Below are positions 7,454-17,100 of a stretch of DNA of 38,981 nt, one piece after another. Every line of letters starts with the position of its first letter. Position 1 is the stretch's first letter. This DNA is from Oscillatoriales cyanobacterium M59_W2019_021 (lineage in GTDB: Bacteria; Cyanobacteriota; Cyanobacteriia; Cyanobacteriales; Geitlerinemataceae): NCBI GenBank assembly GCA_015295945.1, contig DVED01000166.1:1-38981 (forward strand). Direction: 5' to 3'. The notes under the pieces were generated by a model that made no database searches, had not been told where the DNA came from, and saw nothing but the letters and a program-made list of their open reading frames with translations. The translations under genes and the position numbers were made by a program.

Positions 7454-8032
7454 ATGTTTGGAGAAAAAGCGAAGCAAAAGGAAGAAAAGATCGAACGACT
7501 AGAAGGTCAACTCGTCGCCGCGCAACAAGCCTTACAACAACAGATCGACGAGTTAAAACAGCACTGTCAAAGGCAAGATCGATGGTTAGAAGCGATCGAA
7601 CGGAAACTTCAGTATCTTTGCGCGGCAGCCGATGGAGAGTTTGCCGACGTGCGCCAGTCCATCGACGCCGGAGATCGAGACTTATCGCAAAAAGTCGAAC
7701 GACTGGACTTAGAAATTCAACGACAACACCGCTGGTTAAAACGGGGCTTCAAAAAAATAGCCCAAAATCTGAGCGAGAACCACAAGCAAAGAGAGTATCG
7801 TCTAGTGGAAGAACTGTGTCAATATTACAATCAGATGCTAGAAACTAAAATCTCCAAAGATGAGATGGCAGACATCTTATGGGAAATTTGCGATCGACTA
7901 GAAAATCGCCGCGATCTCGCCGCCAATGGCGAACGCGCCCTTGATCGTTCCGAAGCCATCCGCACCGCTCTCCACACCCCGAATTCCCATCGGTCTGGCT
8001 CGGAGTCGATCAGGCAAAAACATTTTTCCTGA
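7454..8032 (+). CDS. Coiled-coil hypothetical protein, 192 aa
   Basis: The first ~125 residues are strongly helical and charged with heptad-like spacing (KQKEEKIERLEGQLVAAQQA, QQQIDELKQHCQRQDRWLEA, DLSQKVERLDLEIQRQHRWL), i.e. a long coiled coil. A less charged helical segment follows (REYRLVEELCQYYNQMLE and DEMADILWEICDRLE) and then a polar, probably disordered tail. It has no signal peptide or membrane helix, so it is cytosolic. It lies 152 bases before the Roadblock-OmpA gene in the same orientation and may be the first gene of that transcription unit. Function unknown; a scaffold or partner of the GTPase module is only a suggestion from position. Confidence 0.65.
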   Translation: MFGEKAKQKEEKIERLEGQLVAAQQALQQQIDELKQHCQRQDRWLEAIERKLQYLCAAADGEFADVRQSIDAGDRDLSQKVERLDLEIQRQHRWLKRGFKKIAQNLSENHKQREYRLVEELCQYYNQMLETKISKDEMADILWEICDRLENRRDLAANGERALDRSEAIRTALHTPNSHRSGSESIRQKHFS

Positions 8033-8184
8033 CGCGCGTCCCCTCGATAGCATTGGGCGATCGCTCCCAGTCAAATCCCCCCAGAGGAGGAGTCCGATAT
8101 CGCCACACTTTGCCACCCCCCTGGAGTCTGTATTTTCGCTCTCGTTTCCCGTTTGAACTTCCCGCAGCCGCACTTGCTCGTTTT

Positions 8185-10524
8185 ATGACCGAAGATCGTC
8201 CTTCTCACCCTCACATTCGCGATCCCCATCGTGCAGAACGTGCAGATCGAGAACTCGAAGCCCTCCTCACCGTACTAAACGCCGCGATTCCCGAAGACCC
8301 GCTGAGGATTGCCCCAACCGACGGACGCACCACACCCACCCCAGAAACCATCCTGTCGTCTCTGGAAACGTCCCCGACAACGGCAATGGGAGGACGCTTG
8401 CTGCGGACCCTCGATCGCGCTGGCGATCCGCGATCGCAGCCTCCGACCGATCGACCGCCGGGACGCTTGCAGCGCTTGATGACCGTGCTAGAATCCACCG
8501 ATAACCCGCTGGAAGACGATCGACCCGCACCGCCTCCTGTGGAAGTGGAAGACACCCCAAACATAGAACCCGGAGCCCTCGTCGTCGAAGATGGGGATGG
8601 GACGACGTTGTATTTGCATCGTCCCGACCAATGGCAGTCCATCCACCACCAACTCGACTCCCTGGAACGCCAATTCCAACAACTTGCCGATCGCGTGGGC
8701 GAACCCACCGACCTGATTAACCCGCTCTTGCCCTTAATTAGCGAACTGCTGCGCACCAGTGCCACGAACACCCGCGAAGGCTTGTGCGATGCCATCGTCC
8801 CCATTCTTGACGAAATCGTGCGCAAACGCAGCCTGCAAGATCGCCAATCGTTGAGCGAAGCCCTTGCCGATTTAATTCCCGATGCCATCAGCCAGGAAAT
8901 TCGCAATTCCCCCGCACAAATTGCCAGTGCCATCGCCCCGGAAGTCGCGTTAGCCATCGAGAAGCAGATCCACCTCGATCGCGACGCCATTGCCAACGCC
9001 CTCGGTTCGGAAATGGGCAAAGCCATCAAAGCGCAAATTCACCTAGAACGCGACGCCATGGTAGATGCCTTGTATCCGGTGATCGGCAATACGATTTCCA
9101 AATACATGGTCGAGGTGATTCGGGAAATCAACGCCAAAGTGGAAAATGCCCTCAGTATCGAGGGGTTGCGCCGCAAAATGCGAGCTAGGATGCAGGGGGT
9201 TTCCGAAGCGGAGTTGATCCTGCGCGAATCGGTGACCTATACCGTCGAAGCCATTTTTTTAATCCACAAAAGCTCGGGATTGGTCATCGCTGAAACGCAA
9301 AAACCGCGAGACGAACGCTGGGAATCGGATATGATTGCCGGGATGCTCACCGCCATTCGCAGTTTTGCCAACGATTGTGTCGCTCAATCCGGACACACCT
9401 CGGAACTGCACGAAATTGAATATGGCAACTTGCAAATTATTTTGGAAGTGGCGGGCTATTGTTATTTAGCCGTGGTCGTTGCCGGCGATCCGTCCAAATC
9501 CTTTATCGAAAAGATGCGTCAAACCCTGAGTACGATCGTCGAAGACTACGATCGCCCTATCCAAACTTACGATGGCGATCCGGACACCATTCCCCCAGCG
9601 GTGACCCAGGCGATCGAAGCGCTGATGACCCCGGTCATCGAACCGGCAGAACCGCCCCGGAAATCCGCGCCTTGGACGTTGGGGATTTTGGGCGGATTGC
9701 TGTTGCTGGGCGTTTTGATTTGGGGGGGCAGAACTCTCTACCACCGCCATCTCGCCACTCAAGCCCTAGCGGCGATCGAAGCTACCCCGGAGTTAGCCGT
9801 ATATCGCCTCGACGCCCAAATGCGGCGGGGTCGGCTGCAACTGTCGGGCAAACTTCCCAACGCGCCCTTGTCGGCACTGGCAGAACGGGCGGTGCGACAA
9901 GCCCTGCCGCAGACCGAGATCGACAATACCATCCTCGCCGTAGACGTGCCTCCCGATCCGGTGTTGGTAGATGGGGAAGTGCAGCGTTTGGTTGCGGTCT
10001 TCAACCGGATGGCAGGCGTTGATATTTCCGCAAATTATGTGGACAATCAAGTTAGGGTTTGGGGTCAAATCGGTCGCAGCGAGGTCGCTGATCGCCTGAC
10101 CCAAGCCCTGGAGGGGATTCCGGGGGTTCGTTCGGTGGCGATCGTCGTCCGAGATCGGGATTTTTCCGAGGTCAAAGCCATCCGCATCTACTTCGACTCG
10201 GGATCGTCCCGTCCGATTTCCAACGGCTTAGACGCCAAACTCGACCTCGTTCGCCAATTGCTCGATCTCCACCCCGATCGGAAATTGCGGGTTATCGGTC
10301 ACAGCGATCGCCTCGGAACCCAGAATGTCAATCAGAAACTATCGCGCCAGCGTGCCGAAGCCGTCAAAGCACTGCTGGTCGAGCAAGGGGTTAACCCAGA
10401 CCGCTTGGACGTGGAAGGGATGCCCCAACCGCCAGCGGGAATGAGTCCCAACGACCCCTTAAGCTTGAGTCGATGCGTTCGCTTCGAGCCCCTCCAATCC
10501 GATGCCCATGGAAATGAGTTATGA
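8185..10524 (+). CDS. Trans-envelope protein: helical repeats, Roadblock/LC7-like domain, TM helix, two BON-like domains, OmpA domain
   Basis: From ATG 8185 (MTEDRPSHPH) the protein has 779 aa; a TTG 132 bases upstream gives an unlikely Pro/Arg-rich extension. Residues ~1-190 are Pro-rich and disordered with a helix. Residues ~235-320 hold about three ~23-residue helical repeats (IHLDRDAIANALGSEMGKAI, IHLERDAMVDALYPVIGNTI). Residues ~352-460 have the Roadblock/LC7 pattern (AIFLIHKSSGLVIAET, DMIAGMLTAIRSFAND, IEYGNLQIILEV, YLAVVVAGDP). A TM helix is at ~496-514, two BON-like segments at ~533-590 and 592-656, and the OmpA domain at ~664-768 with the peptidoglycan-binding GHSDRLG and LSRQRAEAV motifs. 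With no signal peptide, the Roadblock part should be cytosolic and BON/OmpA periplasmic. The stop overlaps the GTPase start, supporting a physical partnership. Confidence 0.8.
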   Translation: MTEDRPSHPHIRDPHRAERADRELEALLTVLNAAIPEDPLRIAPTDGRTTPTPETILSSLETSPTTAMGGRLLRTLDRAGDPRSQPPTDRPPGRLQRLMTVLESTDNPLEDDRPAPPPVEVEDTPNIEPGALVVEDGDGTTLYLHRPDQWQSIHHQLDSLERQFQQLADRVGEPTDLINPLLPLISELLRTSATNTREGLCDAIVPILDEIVRKRSLQDRQSLSEALADLIPDAISQEIRNSPAQIASAIAPEVALAIEKQIHLDRDAIANALGSEMGKAIKAQIHLERDAMVDALYPVIGNTISKYMVEVIREINAKVENALSIEGLRRKMRARMQGVSEAELILRESVTYTVEAIFLIHKSSGLVIAETQKPRDERWESDMIAGMLTAIRSFANDCVAQSGHTSELHEIEYGNLQIILEVAGYCYLAVVVAGDPSKSFIEKMRQTLSTIVEDYDRPIQTYDGDPDTIPPAVTQAIEALMTPVIEPAEPPRKSAPWTLGILGGLLLLGVLIWGGRTLYHRHLATQALAAIEATPELAVYRLDAQMRRGRLQLSGKLPNAPLSALAERAVRQALPQTEIDNTILAVDVPPDPVLVDGEVQRLVAVFNRMAGVDISANYVDNQVRVWGQIGRSEVADRLTQALEGIPGVRSVAIVVRDRDFSEVKAIRIYFDSGSSRPISNGLDAKLDLVRQLLDLHPDRKLRVIGHSDRLGTQNVNQKLSRQRAEAVKALLVEQGVNPDRLDVEGMPQPPAGMSPNDPLSLSRCVRFEPLQSDAHGNEL

Positions 10525-11045
10525 CAACCCTTTCAAAAAAAATTTGCATGGTGGGTGATTTTGGGGTAGGCAAAACGAGCCTCATTCGCCGTTACGTGGA
10601 AAATGCGTTTAGCGACCAGTATCTGTCCACTGTCGGCGTCAAAATTTCTCGCAAGACCCTGGAGTTGGAACGGGAAAAACCGCCGACGCCCGTGGCGTTG
10701 CAGTTGATGATCTGGGATTTGGAAGGGCATACTCGGTTTAAGTCGATCGCCCCGAGTTACTTGCAGGGGGCAAAAGGGGCGCTGGTGGTCGCCGACGTCA
10801 CCCGTCCGGAAACCATCGATCGGTTGACCGAACACATCGATCTGTTTGGCTCGGTCAATCCCGAGGGTCGGACGATCGTCGCGCTCAATAAATCCGATCT
10901 CTTACCGCGCGAGAAAACCGAGGCTTTGTTACAACAGGTATCAGGACTGGAGATCGATCGGCTGCTGTCCGTCCATCTGACCTCGGCTAAAACGGGCGAC
11001 TGCGTGAATTTAATTTTCGAGAAACTCGCCCGCCACTTGCTCTAA
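10521..11045 (+). CDS. Rab/MglA-like small Ras-superfamily GTPase
   Basis: A 174-aa GTPase with all five G motifs: P-loop GDFGVGKT at 12-19; switch I STVGVK with Thr37; WDLEGH at 65-70 (G3); NKSD at 123-126 (G4); TSAKTG at 154-159 (G5). The switch region YLSTVGVKISRKTLEL, followed by IWD and RFKSIAPSYLQGAKGALVV, is strikingly similar to eukaryotic Rab proteins. At the catalytic Gln position of Rab (WDTAGQ) it has His70. No C-terminal prenylation cysteine is present, so membrane recruitment must be by a partner. The ATG overlaps the TGA of the preceding gene (ATGA), implying translational coupling with the Roadblock-domain protein, the fold that regulates or binds such GTPases in MglA/MglB and Rag/Ragulator. 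Role in polarity or envelope control is inferred. Confidence 0.85.
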   Translation: MTTLSKKICMVGDFGVGKTSLIRRYVENAFSDQYLSTVGVKISRKTLELEREKPPTPVALQLMIWDLEGHTRFKSIAPSYLQGAKGALVVADVTRPETIDRLTEHIDLFGSVNPEGRTIVALNKSDLLPREKTEALLQQVSGLEIDRLLSVHLTSAKTGDCVNLIFEKLARHLL

Positions 11046-11163
11046 ACTGCTTTTTTGTGAATGTTTGTTATCTGAAATTCCCAAAAATTATCTCTGTCGA
11101 TCGTTTTTGTTAAGTTACTAGAAGCGGCTGCCCAGCACCAAGCGCATTCCGGAGTTCGACGAA

Positions 11164-14100
11164 ATGGAGATATTCAAACGATTTTTATCTTCCATACAAC
11201 TTGAATATCTGATTGTCGATCGCCACTTGACGACGATCGAAATGTCTCCGGGGGTGAAGAAGTATGCCGATCGACCGATTCACGTTTGTCCCGGCAGCGA
11301 CGTGCGCTCGGCGTTCCCCGAAATCGTCGGCATGGAAGCACAACTACTATCGGTCCTCGATCGGCAAACCGATAGCTGGAATTTGTGCGGGATCGATCGC
11401 AGTCCCAGTCCCGATCGACCGCTCTACTTCGATTTGTACGCGCTGGGGGACGAGGCGGGCGGCGATCGCCTGTTTCTCTTTTTTGAAGACGCCACCGAGC
11501 GCATGGTGATGAAGCAGCAATTGGTGCAGGAGCTGCACGAAACCCAACTGTCCCTCGATCGACGGGTGGACGCGCGATCGTATATCGCGCAAGCCTTCGC
11601 CGAGATCGCCGACGTGGTGTTAATCGTCTCCCCGTCGGGAAACATCGTCGCGGCTAATCCCGCTGCCCGGAATGTCTTCGGTTATACAGAAGCCGAGTTG
11701 CACGATCGTCCACTCTCGGATCTGGTCGATCGCGGCGATCGCGTTTGGCAACGATTTCGACAGTTGCTGGAAAACGACCCCGACCTCGTTCCCGGCGAGA
11801 CTTACCTCGAACTCGACTGTCGCACTCGAGCCGGAAAAACCCGCTCTCTGATGTTTTCCTGCGCTCCGATGGCCGATCTCTGCGAGAAGGCTCCCGGCTT
11901 GCTCTGTATCGGGCGAGATATGACCCGATATAAAGACAACGAACGCTCGATCGTCAGGATGAAAGAAGTCCTGACCCAAAAAGTGATTCAAAAAAATACG
12001 CAACTTCAACAAACGATCGCTCGCTTGGAAACCGAGCTCGATCGGCGCCAGCGCACCGAAGCCGCCTTGCACAATATCGTTGAAGGGACAGCAGCCGTCA
12101 CCGGAGAGGATTTCTTTCCCGCCTTGGTGCGCCATCTCGCCCATGCCTTGAACGTGCGCTACGTGCTGGTGTCCGAGACGATCGCCGAGTCTCCGGACAG
12201 CTTAAATCTGCTCGCCGGCTGGGGAAGCGGTCAGCCGATTCCGCCTCAGATTTTAGACGCTCGCCACAAACCCTGCCGCTCGATTTGCGATCGCCAAGAA
12301 CCCCTGTGCTACTCGGATAATTTGCAAGAACACTTCCCCCATCCCGATATCGAGGCGATGGGGGCCGTCTCGTATTTCGGCGCGCCTCTGCTCGATTCGG
12401 AGGGACAGTCGATCGGCAGTCTGTGCGTTCTCGACGACAAACCGTTAGAAGACGAACTGCGGACGCGATCGATCGTCAGCATTTTTGCCGCCCGTGCCGC
12501 TGCCGAACTGCAACGCCAGCGATCGGAAGTCGCCCTGCACCGCGTCAACGACGAATTAGAAGCGCGCGTCCGGGAACGCACCCTCGAACTCGAAGCCGAA
12601 ATTGCCGATCGCGTCGAAGCCGAAGCGGCTCTGCGCGAAAGCGAGGAACGGTGGCAACTGGCGCTTAAAGGCACCGGAGACGGCATCTGGGATTGGAACC
12701 CGGTCACCAATAAAGTGTTTTTCTCGACCCGGTGGAAAGAGATGCTCGGGTATACTGACGAGGAGATCGGCAATGACTTGGAAGAATGGAGTAGCCGCGT
12801 GCATCCCGAAGACTTAGAGCGGGTACTGGCAGCCGTACAAGCGCATTTGCAGGGTCAAACGGCATTTTACACCACCGAACATCGGATGCGCTGCAAAGAC
12901 GGCAGTTATAAATGGATTCTCGATCGCGGACAAGCCCAGTGGGACGCAGCGGGCAACCCGGTGCGGGTGGTGGGGTCTCATACCGATATCAGCGATCGCA
13001 AGCACTCGGAAGAAGCCTTGCAAGCCAACGAAATTCGCTTGCGCAAACAGCAACTCGCCATGGTGGAACTGGCGAAAAAACAGGCATCCTATGCGGAAAA
13101 CTTGGAAACGGCTCTCGAAGAAATTACCCAAATTGCGGCTCGCACTCTCACGGTCGAACGAGTCAGCGTCTGGTTTTACACCGACGATCGCACTCGAGTT
13201 CGCTGCGCCCACTTGTACGAACTGAGTACCGATCGCCATTCTCAAGGGATGGAGCTATCGGTTGCCGATTATCCCGCGTACTTTCAAGCCCTGCATACCG
13301 ATCCCTCCATCGCTGCTAACGATGCCCGCCAAGATCCCCGCACTTGCGAATTTGGCGCCGACTATCTCGGCTCCCACGGTATCGACGCTATGTTAGACGT
13401 TCCCATTCGGGTGGGCGATCGCATCGTGGGAATTTTTTGCCACGAACACGTCGGCGAACCCCGCGTCTGGGCGATTGAAGAGCAAAACTTTGCCAATTAT
13501 CTGGCGCACGTCATTTCCCTGGCGATCGAAGGTCGCGATCGCGCCCGCGTCGAAGCCAGCCGCCAAGCTAGCGAACACCGACTGCGACGGCAACAAAGTG
13601 CCATGTTGGAATTAGCAGCCCAATCCACCTCTTCGACGGGAGACTTCGCTAGCGCCCTGCGCGAGATCGTCGAGATCGCCACCCGCACCTTAGAAGTTGA
13701 TCGCGCCAGCGCCTGGTTTTACAACGAAGATAAATCGAAAATTCGCTGCGTCCAACTCTACCAACTGAGTACCCATACGTATTCTGACGGCGCGGAACTG
13801 TCCGAGAGCGATTATCCGGGCTATTTTCAAGCTTTAGAACGAGAAGACGCCATCGCCGCCGACGACGCCCACCGCGATCCGCGAACCTGCGAGTTTAGCG
13901 CGGGATACCTCACCCCTTTGGGCATTACCTCCATGTTGGACGTGCCCATCCGCGTGGGGGGACACACCATCGGCGTTCTCTGCCACGAACACGTTGGCAA
14001 ACCGCGTATTTGGGCGATCGAAGAGCAAAACTTTGCTAATTACCTCGCCCACGTTATTGCCCTAGCCATCGAAACTCGCGATCGCACCCGCGCCGAAGCC

Positions 14101-17100
14101 GCTCACCAAGCTTCTCAAGAACGCCTCGACAGCATTCTCGCTTCTCTCGACGACGTGGTATGGTCCATGTCCCTGACGGCAGACAAACTGCTGTACTTGA
14201 ATCCCGCCGCGCGAAAAATCTACGGCAGACCGGAGCGGGAACTCCTAGACAACCCGGAACTGTGGCGAGATTCGATCCATCCCGACGATCGATCGCTCTG
14301 GGACAACGCCCGCCGCACCGTCTTGCAAACTGGCGGCGGCACGTTTGAGTACCGCATTGTCAACCCGTTCGGGAAAACCTACTGGTTGCAAGATCGCGTC
14401 CGCCTGATTCGCGACGAGACGGGAACCCCCATCCGCCTCGATGGCATCGCCCGGGATATTACCGAGCGCAAACGCTCGGAAGAACTGCGGCGGCAAAGCG
14501 AAGTGCGCCTGCGACGGCAACAACTGGCGATTCTGGAACTGGCAAGCCAACCGGCTTTGTACGTCGGAGATCTCGAATTCGCCCTGCGAGAAATTACCCT
14601 GATTGCCGCCCGCACCTTGGATGTAGAACGAGTCAGCGTTTGGTTCTACAACAAAGAGCGCACCATCCTCTCCTGCGTGCAGCGCTACGAAAACAGTACC
14701 GGAACCTACACCCAAAACGACGACGAAATGTCGGCGGCAGACAGCCAGCAATATTTCCAGGCGATCGAGTCCGATCGGGTGATCGCCGTCGATCGCGCCC
14801 AAAACGACCCCCGCACCCACGAATACAGCCAGCGCTATCTCATCCCCTTGGGGATTACCTCCACCATCGATGTTCCCATTCGCGCCAACGGGCAAACCGT
14901 CGGCGTTTTGTGTCACGAACACGTCGGTCTGCCCCGCACTTGGACGGTAGAGGAACAAAACTTTGCCAACTACCTCGCCTATGCCATCGCCTCGGTGTTG
15001 AGCGCTCGCGATCGCGCCGTTGCCGAAGCCGCTCGCGCCGAGAGCCAGGAGCGCCTCGACAGTATTCTCGCTTCCCTGGACGACGTGGTGTGGTCGCAAT
15101 GCTACCAAAGCCAAGAATTTCTCTACATCAGTGCGGCAGCCGAAAAAATTTACGGTCGAGGGGTTTCCGAATTTTTTGCCAACCCCGACCTGCGCTTGGC
15201 GGTCGTGCATCCGGACGATCGCCCGTCGGTAGAGCGCACCCACCACCACATCTCCCAAACCCACCACTACACCATCGAATACCGCATCCTTCAACCTTCC
15301 GGAGCGGTGCGCTGGATTCAAGATCGCGCCCGCCTCATTTTCGATGCTGCGGGCGTCCCCCTGCGCCTCGACGGCATTTCTCGAGATATTACCGCTCGCA
15401 AGCGCTCTGAAGAACGGATGCGCCAGCAAATCGCCGCGATCGAAGCCGCGAACGAAGGCATCGGCATCGTCAACGAACGGGGAGAATATCTCTACGTCAA
15501 CGACGCTCACCTGCGCTTGTTCGGATACACTCGCCCCGAAGACTTACTGGGGAAAACCTGGCGCGAACTGTACGAATCCGACGAAATCGCTCGTTTCGAG
15601 TCGGAAATTTTTCCCCTGGTTGAGGAACGGGGCAAGTGGCAGGGCGAAGCCATCGGCAAACGGGCAGATTCATCTTATTTTTGTCAAGACATTTCTCTAA
15701 CTTTGATCGAGAGCGTGGGTTTGATTTGCGTCTGTCGAGACATCAGCGATCGCAAGAAGTCAGAACAAGCTCTCGCCAAACGGGAACGCTATCTAGCAGC
15801 ATTGGTGGACGTACAGCGGCGATTGCTCGCCAGCGCCGATCGGCTCTCCAGCGACGCGAGTATTCTCGAACCTTTGGGACGAGCTGCCGGCGCCGGTCGG
15901 GTCTATCTATTTGAAAATCACCTCGACGCAACCGGTCGCCTCCTCGCCAGCCAGCGCGTCGAGTGGTGCGCCCCCGGCATTCAACCGCAAATGAACGATC
16001 CGGAGGTACAAACGTTTGCCTACGACGACGCCTGTCCCCGATGGGCGAAACGACTCAGTCGGGGCGAGATCGTCGCGGGTTTGACGGCTGACTTTCCGGA
16101 GGCAGAACGCCGACATCTAGAACAACAAGACATTTTGTCGATTTTGATCCTACCGCTGATCGTCAACGGCGAATTTTTCGGGTTTATCGGTTTCGATCGC
16201 TGTGAGGACGCAAAAATCTGGAAACCCCTGGAAGTCGATTTGTTGCGGGCGGCAGCCACGGCAATTTCTCTGTGTATCGAACGCCAACTCGCCGAACAAG
16301 CCCTAGAGCAAGAGCGACAACAACTGCGCCAAATCATCACCCACGTCCCCGTGGCGATGGCAATGCTCGATACGGAAATGCGTTATTTGGCATACAGCAA
16401 CCAATGGCTCGTCGATTACCAACTTCAGGGAGAACCCCTCATCGGGCGATCGCATTTTGAGGTCATCCCTGATTTGAAGCCCGAATGGCATTCCCTCTAC
16501 CAACAAGCCTTGCACGGGGAAGTTTTGGCGCACCCCGAAGATTGCTGGCAGCGGGCGGACGGCTCTAAGGTGTACCTGCGCTGGGCACTCCAACCTTGGT
16601 ACGTGAGCGAAGGACACATCGGCGGCATCGTCGTGGTGACTCAAGTCATTAACGAATTGGTAGGCGCTCGGGAATCTGCCCTGGAAGCCTCCCGGATGAA
16701 ATCCCAATTTCTCGCCAACATGAGCCACGAAATCCGCACCCCTATGAATGGGGTGATCGGGATGACCAATTTGCTGTTGAATACCCCCCTCAATGCCGAA
16801 CAGCGCGATTTCGTGCAAACCCTCAGAACCAGCGGTCAAAATCTGCTGGTTCTCTTAAACGACATTCTGGATTTCTCGAAGTTGGAAGCGGGAGAAATGC
16901 GCTTGGAATCGATGGACTTCGATTTAAATACCTGTTTGGAAGAAGTCATCGATTTGTTAGCCGCTCAAGCGCAAGCCAAAGAGCTAGAACTGTTTGCCAT
17001 GGCAGAAAGCAACGTACCCCTGATGTTGAAGGGGGATGCCTCTCGCTTGCGCCAAGTGCTGATCAACCTTGCCGGGAACGCGATTAAATTTACCGAAACC

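Noticed and set aside
8053-8184. N-terminal extension of the Roadblock-OmpA protein from a TTG at 8053.
   Set aside because: The extension is Pro/Arg-rich without pattern, and the ATG at 8185 begins a normal N-terminus; the longer form is probably an open-frame artefact.
11041-11063. Possible terminator after the GTPase gene (T-run in actgcttttttg).
   Set aside because: No stable stem precedes the T-run, so I do not call an intrinsic terminator there.
13420-14940. CHEHVGxPRxW in GAF2-4 resembles the Cys-His bilin-attachment site of phytochromes and cyanobacteriochromes.
   Set aside because: The same CHEHVG GAF type is, to my knowledge, common in kinases of non-phototrophic bacteria, and other chromophore-pocket residues are not evident. 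A photoreceptor call is not supported.
14245-15510. 421-aa open frame on the minus strand within the giant kinase.
   Set aside because: The frame is antisense to well-defined GAF/PAS domains; it has no domain pattern of its own.
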